Shown here one piece after another: positions 1-9,867 of a DNA stretch of 64,000 nucleotides. How positions within the stretch are numbered: position 1 is the stretch's first letter; every line of letters starts with the position of its first letter. The DNA is from Roseivirga sp. (GTDB taxonomy: Bacteria > Bacteroidota > Bacteroidia > Cytophagales > Cyclobacteriaceae), in the NCBI GenBank assembly GCA_029262895.1, contig JAJCYM010000062.1, forward strand, positions 57,559-121,558, given 5' to 3'. The notes beneath the pieces were generated by a model. It saw only the letters and a list, made by a program, of their open reading frames with translations. It did no database searches and was not told the DNA's origin. Position numbers and translations under genes: made by a program.

Positions 1-4
1 AAAA

Positions 5-385
5 GCAGTGCGTAGCACAGGCTTTTCTATTTTCAGGAGTGATGCATCAGGATCGCGGTAGCAATCCTGTGATACTTGTTTGTGAGGACACAAACAAGGG
101 CTGAAGCTTGCTTTAGGTTTTTAGACATGAAAAAAGGCAGTACGCAGCACAGGCTTTTCTATTTTCAGGAGTGATGAAACAGGATCGCGAGAGCAATCCT
201 GTGATACTTGTTTGTGAGGACACAAACAAGGGCTGAAGCTCGCTTTAGGTTTTTGGACATGAAAAAAGGCAGTGCGTAGCACAGGCTTTTCTATTTTCAG
301 GAGTGATGCATCAGGATCGCGGTAGCAATTCTGTGATACCTGTTTGTGAGGACACAAACAAGGGCCGAAGCTTGCTTTAAGTCAT
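5..385. repeat. Three tandem copies of a 132-bp structured repeat
   Basis: Near-identical units begin at 5, 137 and 269, an exact 132-bp period; the third decays after about 380, and the array may continue left of the window. Each unit carries two hairpins. One is an imperfect stem, CAGGAT...ATCCTG, around a GC-rich apex. The other has a 10-bp stem, CTTGTTTGTG/CACAAACAAG, around an AGGA tetraloop; it is perfect in units 1 and 2 and has one mismatch in unit 3. The period is a multiple of three, so a minus-strand frame stays open through the units. That frame has no recognisable domain and is better explained by the periodicity. Function unknown. Confidence 0.9.
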
Positions 386-514
386 TTACAGGAAAAGTAC
401 GACTCAGGGCTATTTTGCTGGAGTGGGAAGCAGGCTGATGAGACAATTGTTTTACAAAACTCGCTTAACCCGTGTGCACCATACTATGTCTTAGCACCGC
501 TAATTATAGAACCT

Positions 515-1063
515 TTAGGAGGCTAGCTTTTGAGACAGCTTCTTCTGCCTTTCTTTATAGTCCTTAAAAGTTTTGATTCCTATTAAGGAAACCCAAACCA
601 AAGGAAAATATACCGTATAAATTACCTGATATGGACTTACTTTTAAGTAAGGATTATCAGAAATAAAATCTTCTGGTGTAACTCCAATCCAGGCTATTAA
701 AGCAAGAGTAATACTAGCACCGAATGACAAGATTACCAGTACCCTACCAAAACCAATAGATTGATTTACTTTAGCTTTATCTTGTCCTAATGCTATTATA
801 AGCATTACTAGGATAAATACGACCGAGGAATAAGGTGAGGCTGGACTCCAGCCATAAGAGTACTGATAAAAATCAACGTAAGTGGTTCTGCTAAACAATT
901 CAAGAAATATCCAAAAAGACCATATTAATAAAGATAATATTAATGTCCATTTAAGATCAATGGGCATTTTCTGAATTCCGCTTTTAAGAATAGTCAGTGT
1001 TTTCAGAACCCCAGATTTGACGGTAGTAAATAAATTCTTGGTGTCTACTTTAGTATCTCTCAT
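515..1063 (-). CDS. Hypothetical four-helix membrane protein
   Basis: A 182-residue protein I do not recognise. A charged N-terminal segment of about 38 residues is followed by hydrophobic stretches at roughly residues 39-56, 79-93, 105-128 and 148-162, and then a lysine-rich C-terminus (KDYKERQKKLSQK). It is therefore probably an inner-membrane protein with about four helices. It stands alone: a repeat array lies downstream and a 544-bp non-coding gap upstream. The ATG at 1063 is preceded on its own strand by an A-rich stretch, as is common for Bacteroidota starts. No catalytic motif is visible. Confidence 0.6.
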   Translation of the reverse strand: MRDTKVDTKNLFTTVKSGVLKTLTILKSGIQKMPIDLKWTLILSLLIWSFWIFLELFSRTTYVDFYQYSYGWSPASPYSSVVFILVMLIIALGQDKAKVNQSIGFGRVLVILSFGASITLALIAWIGVTPEDFISDNPYLKVSPYQVIYTVYFPLVWVSLIGIKTFKDYKERQKKLSQKLAS

Positions 1064-1607
1064 GCGTAATTTTTTTTTGGTTAAGATTCTTCTCGATGTT
1101 TAGTGAGTTGGGACTAGAAACCATGTTCTTTCCTCAAGTTCTTAACTTTCATTTACTCTAATAACCACCAATATACAGATAACTTGTTCTTTTATTTTCC
1201 CGCCAACAATCATCAATCTGGCGGATTCTTCTCATTCATCAACTTCTATGAACTCCAATTTCTTCTGTATCCGTGAAAAACAAAGTTCGGTTAACAGTCA
1301 TATTTTATTAGTGTCAGTTTAGTCACGTTAGGTGAGCATGTATATGAGTATAAAAGGTTTCCGAGGAGATTGCTCTGTTCAAAAAGGTAATTTTCGATAC
1401 ATTAATTATATACTTCAATCCAATTCTCAAGGAATGCCCCTCTTTGTACGATACCGACCAAACTTCTGTGCGGCTTCGTTCATTTCTGAATCTTTGGGTT
1501 TAGTTGGATTGAATAAAAAGCCTCTTTCAGGCCATTGAGGGGGATTTGAGGTATTTGGTATTTTTTTTGATAAACTGTGTCCGATTCCGCCTTGAAGGCG
1601 ATGACCT
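1064..1607. other. Intergenic region with no convincing gene
   Basis: These 544 bp separate the minus-strand membrane protein from the plus-strand permease. They hold a short hairpin, CCGCCA/TGGCGG (1200-1224), and a palindrome, CGCCTTGAAGGCG (1588-1600), eight bases before the permease ATG. A GG-N10-GA element at 1557-1570 weakly resembles a sigma-54 promoter. A 68-codon open frame at 1332-1538 has no signal sequence, no domain and no ribosome-binding signal and is not called. Confidence 0.5.
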
Positions 1608-3968
1608 ATGCTTAGAAACTACCTCAAAGTTGCCTTTCGAAATCTCGTTAAAAGGAGAATAACCTCGACAGTAAACCTCATCGGCTTGAGTATCGGTATC
1701 ACATCTACCGTCCTTCTGATCCTATATGCTCAATTCGAACTGGACTACGACAGTTTCCATAAGGATCCGGCCAACACGTATCGACTTTTGAGAACAGAGG
1801 ATTTGGGTGACAATAGCCAGTTACTGGCAAAAACCAGTCCTCGGATAATGCTGTCTCTGACAGAAGAATTCCCAGAAATACGGGCCACGACAACAATTTT
1901 CAAACATTGGAATGAGCCGCTGCTAAGTCAGGAGGACAAAGGTTTTTATGAAAAGAACTTTCTTTTTGCAGATTCCTCTTTCTTCGATGTCTTTGGTTTT
2001 GAAATGATCAAAGGGGATCCTCAAACGGCCTTGATCGAACCATACTCCCTTGTGATTACCGAGCGTATGGCCAAGAAGTATTTTGGTGATGAGGAGCCTG
2101 TTGGTCAAATTTTACGCTATGAACTGAGTCACGACTTTGTTGTATCAGGTGTAGTTAGAGAAAACAACGAGATCGGATCGCACTTTAACTTCGATTTTCT
2201 GGCATCCATGCCGACACTCAGGCATGTGATGTGGTACGATATTCTGACAGGTGGATATAATGGCTTTTTCAACTATGTGCTTTTTAGTGAAGGCACGAAC
2301 ATAGAAAGTTTTGATTCTAAGTATCAAGAATGGCTTGTTAGTCGCTTTCCTGAAGAAAACATTGAGTTCCAAGGGCTTTTGGATATCCACCTGAGGTCGG
2401 ATGCGCTATCTGAAATTCAGCCCCAGAGTGACATCATGTTTGTCAGAGTGGTATTAATTATCGCCATTGTCGTGATCATCCTTGCCACAATCAATTACAT
2501 CAATTCAGCTGTTTCTTCCTCTATTGAGAGGTTAAAGGAGATGGGCGTAAGAATGGTTTCCGGAGCTTTCGGGCCTCAGATTTTTACACAGTTTATCCTT
2601 GAAGCCATGCTGACCATTAGTGTGGCCATAGTGGTGTCCTTTCTTGCTCTGAATTTGACGCTTGCTCCTTTCAATGAGTTGCTAGGTACAAATTTGATTC
2701 TTGATCCGATTGGGCAATGGCAAATTTGGTTAGTGATAGCTGGCCTGATATTGTCAACAGCCTTTGTGTCTGGAATGGCCCCGGCCATCGTAATCCTGAG
2801 AATGGAGCTCACCGATGTGCTTATGAATGTGGTAACCATAGGTAAGATTGGTTATTTGAGGAAAGGACTAATGATTTTTCAATTTGTGGTCTCCGTAATT
2901 TTGATTGTTGGTGCAGTGACTATCAATCGTCAGGCAGCCTTTGTTAAATCCAAGGATTTAGGTTTTGACCAACAAGGTGTTATGGTTGTACCCATCCGCG
3001 ACCGAGGAATTCATGGAAGCTATGAAAGTTTCAAAGACAAGACACTTGGAGTGGCTGGTGTAACGGCCGTGTCGAGAGGAACCGCGATTCCAGGACGATC
3101 ATTTGCCACAGAATATTATAAGCCGGAAATAACCAGTGTTGATTCTATTATGATGAATGCCAACTGGATTGGGGATGACTATTTTGAGACCCTTGGCATT
3201 CAACTTATGACAGGTATTGACTTTGAATTCTTGATGGACACAGAGATAAAACCCGTGATTGTGAATGAAACTGTGGTTGTTGCCTTTGAATTGGGAGAGC
3301 CCTTTGAGGCGCTTGGGATGCCAATGTATCATGATGGTGAAGAGTACAGGATTGTTGGAGTGATCAGAGATTTTAATTACGAAACGCTGCACAAGCGTAT
3401 TCAGCCCCTGGTGATTCACCCAGGAGAAGATTTAGAAGATTTTATGATAGTTAGGTTTCAGTCTTCGAATGATGAAGCCGTGGCCGATGGTTTGTCTGGT
3501 TTGTGGTATAAAACAGCCTATGAACAGCCTTTCACTCATTCCTTGCTCACCAAAGATTTGGAAGAACTGTACCAGTCGGAGAAGGTATGGGGAGACATAG
3601 GTAATATGTCTATGATTGTCTCACTGATTATTGGAGGCCTGGGTGTTTTTGGTTTAGTTTCATTAGTGGTCCAGAAGCGATTCAAGGAGATGGGAATCAG
3701 AAAGATATTCGGGGCCAGCAATGGCAATATTGTAAGCATTGTGTACGATGAGTTTTTTGCGATTCTGCTAGTGACATTGTTGATTTCAACGCCATCGGGG
3801 TACTTTCTGTCCAAGCTGTGGTTGCAGGATTTTGCCTATCGCATATCAGTGCCGTTCGATGCGTTCATTATAGCCATGGCGACACTGTCAATAGTCACTT
3901 GTTTGGCTGTGTTGTTTCATACTTTCAGAGCCTTGGCCAAGAACCCGATCAATTCACTCAAAGACTAG
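1608..3968 (+). CDS. FtsX-like ABC transporter permease (MacB-type)
   Basis: A 786-residue permease of the large Bacteroidota FtsX/MacB type. It opens with the family signature MLRNYLKVAFRNLVKRR and a first membrane helix (about 22-42). A periplasmic MacB-like domain follows, then a helix bundle around 280-405 that contains the coupling segment MGVRMVSGAFG. A fifth helix lies near 425-445, a second periplasmic domain follows, and the last three helices start near 675, with a second coupling segment, MGIRKIFGAS. The two coupling segments normally touch an ABC ATPase, but none is encoded nearby, so the ATPase must act in trans. Members of this class move lipids, peptides or drugs, or transmit mechanical signals; the substrate here is unknown. 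A weak hairpin follows the gene. Confidence 0.9.
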   Translation: MLRNYLKVAFRNLVKRRITSTVNLIGLSIGITSTVLLILYAQFELDYDSFHKDPANTYRLLRTEDLGDNSQLLAKTSPRIMLSLTEEFPEIRATTTIFKHWNEPLLSQEDKGFYEKNFLFADSSFFDVFGFEMIKGDPQTALIEPYSLVITERMAKKYFGDEEPVGQILRYELSHDFVVSGVVRENNEIGSHFNFDFLASMPTLRHVMWYDILTGGYNGFFNYVLFSEGTNIESFDSKYQEWLVSRFPEENIEFQGLLDIHLRSDALSEIQPQSDIMFVRVVLIIAIVVIILATINYINSAVSSSIERLKEMGVRMVSGAFGPQIFTQFILEAMLTISVAIVVSFLALNLTLAPFNELLGTNLILDPIGQWQIWLVIAGLILSTAFVSGMAPAIVILRMELTDVLMNVVTIGKIGYLRKGLMIFQFVVSVILIVGAVTINRQAAFVKSKDLGFDQQGVMVVPIRDRGIHGSYESFKDKTLGVAGVTAVSRGTAIPGRSFATEYYKPEITSVDSIMMNANWIGDDYFETLGIQLMTGIDFEFLMDTEIKPVIVNETVVVAFELGEPFEALGMPMYHDGEEYRIVGVIRDFNYETLHKRIQPLVIHPGEDLEDFMIVRFQSSNDEAVADGLSGLWYKTAYEQPFTHSLLTKDLEELYQSEKVWGDIGNMSMIVSLIIGGLGVFGLVSLVVQKRFKEMGIRKIFGASNGNIVSIVYDEFFAILLVTLLISTPSGYFLSKLWLQDFAYRISVPFDAFIIAMATLSIVTCLAVLFHTFRALAKNPINSLKD

Positions 3969-3972
3969 AAAG

Positions 3973-4001
3973 GCGGTTATTGTAATTTTCTAAGTAACCG
4001 C
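3973..4001 (+). terminator. Weak hairpin after the first FtsX permease
   Basis: GCGGTTA (3973-3979) pairs with TAACCGC (3995-4001), just after the stop codon at 3968. The trailing U-tract is poor, so this may stabilise the mRNA 3' end rather than terminate transcription. Confidence 0.35.
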
Positions 4002-4064
4002 TTACATAAAAATACTTAGTCAGGGGTTTTGATTTACCGTAGTACTAAGGATAAAGGTCAAAAA

Positions 4065-5018
4065 ATGATAGCATACGAGGGACAGCACCAAATACTCAAA
4101 ATGGACGGTCAGGTTCATTGGCGGAATGGCAATGGAGAAATGGAAGGGATTGATAATGGCTTTTCTCTATTCAAATCCAGTGGACTTTACGGTCGAAATC
4201 ATCAGACCAGGTTATCTGTTCGTTTTGGGCTTGAGGGCATTCAGCAATATCATATACAGGGCAGCAAATTAAATGTGGATAAGACCCAGTTCCTCGTAAT
4301 GAACTGTGGTATGCAGTACGATGTATGCGCCCTGGATGGCGAAGAGACTACCATGCTTGCTTTCTCTTTTAACGAAGATTTTGTCAGCGACTTTGTGCAC
4401 AATCTGATATGTAATGAAGAGCACCTTTTGGATAATTTCGATTTATATAATGAGGAAAGGAAAACCCTTGAATTTCCTCTGCATACCCATTTGGTAGATG
4501 AACATTTTAGGCCAATGCTGCGCGATGTCTTACATGCCAAAATGTTCTTGGAGAATCACCAATCAGATGAGTTCAGTGTGTTTAGTAGGGTACTACAAAT
4601 GTTGGTAAGTCACAATAAGGCCTTAGTTCAATCTTTCAAAGGACAGGAAATTGTTAAGAACTCTACCAAAATGGAGCTATACAAAAGGCTGTCTACTGCC
4701 AGAGATTTTATTCAGGCTCACTTTACCGAAGACATCAATTTATCTGAGCTGTCCAGAGTGGCATGCCTTTCTCCATATCATTTTCATAGAGCTTTTAAAA
4801 GCACTTTTAAAATTACTCCTAAGCGATTTGTTACTCACCTGAGGATTGAGAGAACAAAATGGTTGTTGGAAAACAAGCGTATTTCGGTTCAATCAATTTG
4901 TAATGAAGTTGGATTCAGGGATGTCAGTTCCTTCACACGTCTCTTTACCCAATGGGTTGGTATGACCCCTTCGTCTTACCGTAATTTTGTCAGCGATTCT
5001 TTTGCTCAAACTGCCTAA
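4065..5018 (+). CDS. AraC family transcriptional regulator
   Basis: A 317-residue regulator with a variable N-terminal sensing region and a C-terminal AraC DNA-binding domain made of two helix-turn-helix motifs. Visible signatures are LSELSRVACLSPYHFHRAFK for the first motif, and the run from ICNEVGFRDVSSFTRLF to GMTPSSYR for the second. An in-frame TTG at 4029 would add 12 residues. I prefer the ATG at 4065, because the extension is polar and unlike the family start. The gene lies between an FtsX permease and an unknown membrane protein and may regulate them. A paralogue of the same architecture is encoded on the minus strand at 19848-20783. Confidence 0.88.
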   Translation: MIAYEGQHQILKMDGQVHWRNGNGEMEGIDNGFSLFKSSGLYGRNHQTRLSVRFGLEGIQQYHIQGSKLNVDKTQFLVMNCGMQYDVCALDGEETTMLAFSFNEDFVSDFVHNLICNEEHLLDNFDLYNEERKTLEFPLHTHLVDEHFRPMLRDVLHAKMFLENHQSDEFSVFSRVLQMLVSHNKALVQSFKGQEIVKNSTKMELYKRLSTARDFIQAHFTEDINLSELSRVACLSPYHFHRAFKSTFKITPKRFVTHLRIERTKWLLENKRISVQSICNEVGFRDVSSFTRLFTQWVGMTPSSYRNFVSDSFAQTA

Positions 5019-5088
5019 TTGATTCAGGAATCAGTGGCTTGACTTGAAATAATTTGCATAATTTGATTGATCAACCGATGCGAATTGA

Positions 5089-6537
5089 ATGGAACCGAAA
5101 GATACTAAGCCCATGGACGAAAGCAGCAAGCTTAGACGTTGGGTGTCAAACCTCCAATTAGAAAGCTGGCAGCTCGAATTACTGATTACAGGTTTCTCGA
5201 TTTTTCTACTCGTTGGCAGTATTGACGCATATGATGTTTTCAGACGTGAATTCGTGTTTAATAAGCTTCGCCCGGATGCCGGGGTAATCAACCCTATCGT
5301 AGTTGTTGCCATCAGTTTTGTAGTCAATTCAATTCCGCTAATTTTAAATTTTTTACTCATTAACCTGCTTGTTCACCTATTGCTGAGAGGTTTTTGGATT
5401 GGAATTGTTGGGCTCAGTTCGGTTTCGTCAACCATCTATTTTGACAAACTTAACCTCAAGGGGGCATTCAGGAAATTTATTCCTAAAAAAGTAAAAAGTC
5501 TTGATGAGCTAATAGTCTATCTGGACAAAATTTCCAGCGTAATTTTCGCCTACACTTATCTGTTGGTATTTTCCATTTTGTCGGTGGTAATAGTGACAAG
5601 CATTATTTTTTCCTTGCTTGGACTATCTACGTGGGTAGCTACCCTAAATGTGAATAATGGACTAATCACAATTCTAAGCCTTCTGATTTTCATATTGATT
5701 TTTCTTGTGATCTTGGGGGCAATCATTTTTTTTCTGGATACGTTGCTTTTCAGCGCATTCAAAAAATCTAAGTGGTTTAATGTGATCTATTTTCCGATTT
5801 ATAGATTCTTTTCGGTTGTATCATTTTCTATTCTATATCGATCCATTTATTATCACCTCATCACTAATTTCAAGAGAAAGCAAATTGTCGGAGTGGCCTT
5901 AATATTGTTGGTGTTTTTCTTTCTCTCACAGCGGGTGTCAGGATGGGACAATTATAAATTTTATCCCACAGGTGATGTCATATCAGAACATCTCATGTCC
6001 GGAAACGCCTACGATGATACAAGGAATGACACCTACATAGGTAAAGCGAGTATTCCCTCAAAGTTTGTAGATAATGGCTATCTGGAGTTGTTTATAAGAT
6101 ATGAGGCGGCCGACAATTCCCTGCTGACCTTTCTGTGCCCATCAGCCCAGGGGCTGAGCCGTGAAATAAGCATAAGTGACGGTTTTAAAGCTGGTGTTGA
6201 AGTGCAGAAAGACTCTACGGTAGATATTAATGAATTACTGAATCAAGGAGAGTCATATGCTGATTTGGTAAAGCTGTCGATTGATTGCGTATCTGAGTTA
6301 TACGAAATTTGGATTGATGGAGAGAAAACTGAAACTGATGGATTCATGTATCATTCACATACCAACAGAGGAGAGAAGGGTTACCTGACTGTATTGGATA
6401 TTGAGGCATTGAGTAGGGGGCATCACCTTTTGGAAATTAGGAAGCAAACTTTTGCTGGTATTTCATTTATGCAAGATATCACTGCGGATAAAATTTCTAT
6501 GAAGACCTATGTCCGATTGAATTTCTGGGTGCAATAA
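5089..6537 (+). CDS. Multi-pass membrane protein with soluble C-terminal domain
   Basis: A 482-residue protein of a conserved but unnamed Bacteroidota type. It begins with a polar segment and the run WVSNLQLESWQLELLITGF, which leads into the first helix. Hydrophobic stretches follow at roughly 30-50, 68-105, 150-175, 190-215 and 262-280. The last 190 or so residues are hydrophilic and probably lie outside the membrane. No enzymatic motif is visible. It lies 70 bp after the AraC gene and about 100 bp before another FtsX permease, in the same direction. Function unknown. Confidence 0.75.
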   Translation: MEPKDTKPMDESSKLRRWVSNLQLESWQLELLITGFSIFLLVGSIDAYDVFRREFVFNKLRPDAGVINPIVVVAISFVVNSIPLILNFLLINLLVHLLLRGFWIGIVGLSSVSSTIYFDKLNLKGAFRKFIPKKVKSLDELIVYLDKISSVIFAYTYLLVFSILSVVIVTSIIFSLLGLSTWVATLNVNNGLITILSLLIFILIFLVILGAIIFFLDTLLFSAFKKSKWFNVIYFPIYRFFSVVSFSILYRSIYYHLITNFKRKQIVGVALILLVFFFLSQRVSGWDNYKFYPTGDVISEHLMSGNAYDDTRNDTYIGKASIPSKFVDNGYLELFIRYEAADNSLLTFLCPSAQGLSREISISDGFKAGVEVQKDSTVDINELLNQGESYADLVKLSIDCVSELYEIWIDGEKTETDGFMYHSHTNRGEKGYLTVLDIEALSRGHHLLEIRKQTFAGISFMQDITADKISMKTYVRLNFWVQ

Positions 6538-6635
6538 ACCGGGGTAATTTGAAAAAAGGAAATCACCTCTGATAAAATCAGCAAGAATTAACCGATCACC
6601 ATTATTTATATTATGATGCATTTAACACCTGCATT

Positions 6636-9065
6636 ATGCTAAAGAATTTTTTCAAAATCGCCCTTCGAAGTATTTTCAGACAAAGGGCCTATGCCTTCAT
6701 TAATATTGCCGGATTGGCCATTGGTATCTCCTGCTGTTTGCTAATCCTGAGCTATGTAGATGACGAACTGAGCTATGACAATTTTCATCCCAAAACAGAA
6801 AGCACCTATCGAATAGCGCTGGATCGCAAGTTCCCAGACAATCAGTTTATATATGCCAGAACCCCAATGCCTATGGGGCCAGCTTTGGTAAGAGACATAC
6901 CTGAAGTGGAGTCAAGCATGCGCATGTTCAAAAACTTTGGAGGAACAGGAATGCTCACCTTTAGTCATGAAGATCGCTTTTTTGATGAGCGTAATGTATT
7001 TGCGGTAGATTCAAACTTCTTCGACTTTTTCAAAGTTGAATTACTTCATGGTAGTGCTGATGACGCCCTTGATCTACCGAATTCTCTGATCCTGACCGAG
7101 GCGATGGCTGTTAAATATTTCGGAAGTGAAGATGCGCTGGGCAAACAACTCCAAATTGAAAATGTTGGTGAAATGATTGTGAGGGGAGTGGCTAAACCGC
7201 TGCCAACAAATGCGCACTTTCACTTTGACTTTCTCTTTTCTCTCAGTACCATCCCGCCCCTATACAACAATACCTTTTGGGGTTCCTATAATGCCTACAA
7301 CTATATTCGACTCGCGGAAGGACAAAGCATTGATGCGTTGAGAACAAAGATGCCTGAGTTCATTAAGGGCTATATGGCTCCCCAAATTCAGCAGTTTCTG
7401 CAAATCAGCTACGAGGACTATGAGGGAGCAGGTAATGCACATGATTATTTCTTCCAGCCTTTGAGCGATATCCACCTTACATCGAATTATCAATGGGAGA
7501 TTGAGCCAAACGGCAACATTAGCACGGTTTACTTATTCGCTGGAATTTCCGTGTTTATTTTACTGATTGCCTGTATCAACTTCATGAACCTGGCTACTGC
7601 CCGGTCGGCCAATCGTGCCAAAGAGGTAGGTATGAGAAAAGTGCTTGGCGCAGTCAAAAAACAGTTGGTTTTTCAGTTTCTGACCGAGTCTGTTGTCATG
7701 TGCTTTATTGCACTGATACTGGCTATTGGACTGACCTCTGTTTTATTGCCCTCCTTTAATGAACTCTCTGCCAAAACCATTAGCATGCAGGGCTTTTTAA
7801 GCCCTCTGGTCATCGCTGCCATGGTGATTTTCACTATACTGCTCGGGGTTATTTCTGGTTTGTATCCTGCATTTTTCTTGTCCGCCTTCAGGCCGATAGC
7901 TGTATTGAAGGGGAAGCTTCAATCGGGGTCTAAGAACTCATGGTTGAGAAATGGATTGGTAATATTTCAGTTTTCCGTTTCGGTGATTCTGGTAATTGGC
8001 ACCATGGTGATCTACCAACAGCTACAGTACATGAATGAGAAGCAATTGGGCTTTGACAAAGACCAATTGGTAATTGTGGAACGGGCCGGAATGCTAGGCA
8101 ACCAATCCGAAACCTATAAGAATACCCTCTTAGAAAACCCGAACATCATCAGCGTAACCGGTACCAGCACAATTCCTGGAAGGCAGGTGAATGGAGGCAC
8201 CTTCACCGATGTGACAAGCAGCGATGCCAGTGAGCGTTTTCTAATGCCAAATATCACTGGTGATTATGATATGATAGCCACGATGGGACTGGAAATGAAA
8301 GAAGGCAGGGCATTTGATAGCAATATTAGAACGGATACAGCGGCAGTGATTATCAATGAGTCGGCAGCACGAGTGTTTAAATGGGATAACCCAATTAACA
8401 AGCAGTTGCAACCTATTAATGGCCCAATATTCAGAGTGATTGGTGTGGTCAAAGATTTTCATTTCCAATCGCTCCATCAGGAAATTGGGCCTTTGGCCTT
8501 GTTTGCAAATGATTTGACCCGGCAGCCTCAACCACTGATGATGGTGAAAGTGAACAATGCGAACATTGAGTCTACGCTGAAATATATGGAATCAAAGTGG
8601 GCTGACTTCGTTACTCAACGCCCTTTGACTTACAACTTTGTGAACCAGGAATTTGGAGCACTGTATGAGGCAGAGCAAAGGAGCGGGAGGATATTCACGG
8701 CCTTTTCTTCACTGGCAATTGTAATCGCTTGTCTGGGAGCATTTGGGTTAGCAGCATTTTTGGCTACTCAACGCACCAAAGAGATTGGCGTGAGAAAAGT
8801 ATTAGGAGCCACGACCTCCGGAATTGTGGCACTATTGTCTAAGGATTTTGTCAAGTTAATTCTAGTTGCGAACGTCATCGCCTGGCCAATAGCCTATTTC
8901 GGAATGCAGAAATGGCTGGAGAGTTATGCCTATGCGGTTGGCGTAGATTTCACCGTTTTTGCCTTGGCTACAATTGGTTCCGTGGTTATTGCATTGCTTA
9001 CGGTGAGCTACCATAGTATAAGGGCAGCTACCAACAATCCGGCAGACACACTACATCACGAATAG
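6636..9065 (+). CDS. FtsX-like ABC transporter permease (MacB-type)
   Basis: An 809-residue permease with the same architecture as the gene at 1608. It has the N-terminal signature MLKNFFKIALRSIFRQRAY, a first helix at about 20-40, a periplasmic MacB-like domain, and a helix bundle from about 290 with the coupling segment KEVGMRKVLGAV. A second periplasmic domain and a final three-helix set with KEIGVRKVLGATT follow. The C-terminus ends in the family-typical pattern NNPADTLHHE. No ATPase gene is adjacent. It differs enough from the permeases at 43107 and 47256 to be a separate subfamily. Substrate unknown. Confidence 0.9.
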   Translation: MLKNFFKIALRSIFRQRAYAFINIAGLAIGISCCLLILSYVDDELSYDNFHPKTESTYRIALDRKFPDNQFIYARTPMPMGPALVRDIPEVESSMRMFKNFGGTGMLTFSHEDRFFDERNVFAVDSNFFDFFKVELLHGSADDALDLPNSLILTEAMAVKYFGSEDALGKQLQIENVGEMIVRGVAKPLPTNAHFHFDFLFSLSTIPPLYNNTFWGSYNAYNYIRLAEGQSIDALRTKMPEFIKGYMAPQIQQFLQISYEDYEGAGNAHDYFFQPLSDIHLTSNYQWEIEPNGNISTVYLFAGISVFILLIACINFMNLATARSANRAKEVGMRKVLGAVKKQLVFQFLTESVVMCFIALILAIGLTSVLLPSFNELSAKTISMQGFLSPLVIAAMVIFTILLGVISGLYPAFFLSAFRPIAVLKGKLQSGSKNSWLRNGLVIFQFSVSVILVIGTMVIYQQLQYMNEKQLGFDKDQLVIVERAGMLGNQSETYKNTLLENPNIISVTGTSTIPGRQVNGGTFTDVTSSDASERFLMPNITGDYDMIATMGLEMKEGRAFDSNIRTDTAAVIINESAARVFKWDNPINKQLQPINGPIFRVIGVVKDFHFQSLHQEIGPLALFANDLTRQPQPLMMVKVNNANIESTLKYMESKWADFVTQRPLTYNFVNQEFGALYEAEQRSGRIFTAFSSLAIVIACLGAFGLAAFLATQRTKEIGVRKVLGATTSGIVALLSKDFVKLILVANVIAWPIAYFGMQKWLESYAYAVGVDFTVFALATIGSVVIALLTVSYHSIRAATNNPADTLHHE

Positions 9066-9117
9066 CCCTTTGTGCGATTTTGATCTGGATTTGACGAAAT
9101 ATCTTTAATTTTAGACC

Positions 9118-9795
9118 ATGGCACGCTTCAAAAATAGAGATCGTTTCAATTGGCGGCACGCTATATTGGAGGTCCTGTTGATAACACTTAGTATTTACTT
9201 TGCCTTTGCCTTAAACAGATGGAGTGAAAATGAAAATGAGAAGAAGTTAGAAAGCTTTTACCTTCAGAATATTCAAAAGGATGTTGAACGAAGTATTAAG
9301 AACCTCGAATTTCACCTGAGAAGCGATACAAGCCAGTTGAAGGGTGCTGAGAGGCTAGACCACTTTTTAGAACAAGGTATTGGGGTAAACCGAGATAGCC
9401 TTATCAAATACCTGAACTCTTTTAATACCAATCCGGAATTCAAAGTTGACAATTATTCCTATCAGTCAATTCTTCAATCCGGAGACTATCGAATGATAAA
9501 GAACGAGCAGTTAAGAAATTTGCTGGACCGATTTTTTCTGGACTTGATACCGAGTGTTGTTTCCTCGGAGGGCTACTATTTGGATCGACTGAATGAACAT
9601 TATTTCCCAATTAAGGAGACTGTCTTTCTGGGTAAGAGTCAGACGTTTTTGAAAATAGAAAGATTGTTTGATCCGGTTTTTATCGATACAGTGTGGGTAT
9701 TGCCTGCCTATATCCGCCAGGAAATGAGACAATTGAGCAGGGCTTTAGAGGCTGCTAATGAGCTACTGTCGATTATAAAGAAGGAGTTAGCATAA
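9118..9795 (+). CDS. DUF6090-like single-pass membrane protein
   Basis: A 225-residue protein with a basic N-terminus (ARFKNRDRFNWRHAILEV), one transmembrane helix at about 18-37 (VLLITLSIYFAFALNRW) and a charged helical region after it. The pattern of a short basic segment, a single helix and then NRWSENENEKK matches the DUF6090 proteins common in Bacteroidota, whose function is unknown. A possible -7 box (TATCTTTA, 9100-9107) lies just before the ATG. It lies between a permease and a MerR regulator; no functional link is evident. Confidence 0.7.
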   Translation: MARFKNRDRFNWRHAILEVLLITLSIYFAFALNRWSENENEKKLESFYLQNIQKDVERSIKNLEFHLRSDTSQLKGAERLDHFLEQGIGVNRDSLIKYLNSFNTNPEFKVDNYSYQSILQSGDYRMIKNEQLRNLLDRFFLDLIPSVVSSEGYYLDRLNEHYFPIKETVFLGKSQTFLKIERLFDPVFIDTVWVLPAYIRQEMRQLSRALEAANELLSIIKKELA

Positions 9796-9811
9796 TTTTT
9801 TTCATTTTTTA

Positions 9812-9835
9812 CTTGACTCTTACCTTACGTCAGGG
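9812..9835 (+). promoter_or_regulatory. MerR-type operator/promoter
   Basis: CTTGAC (9812-9817) and GTCAGG (9829-9834) form an imperfect dyad around a -35-like TTGACT. This resembles the operators of MerR-family promoters and lies 33 bp before the MerR/TipAS gene, which suggests autoregulation. The assignment rests on pattern only. Confidence 0.5.
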
Positions 9836-9867
9836 CCTTTCTTTGATACCAATTCAATTGTAAAATT

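Noticed and set aside
121..357. A 78-codon minus-strand open frame in the tandem repeat
   Set aside because: It repeats its own sequence every 44 codons because the DNA period is 132 bp; there is no signal, domain or ribosome-binding site.
5..385. CRISPR array at the left edge
   Set aside because: Units are contiguous 132-bp copies without unique spacers.
1332..1538. A 68-codon plus-strand open frame before the first permease
   Set aside because: No recognisable domain, low complexity start and no coding context; more likely chance in a non-coding gap.
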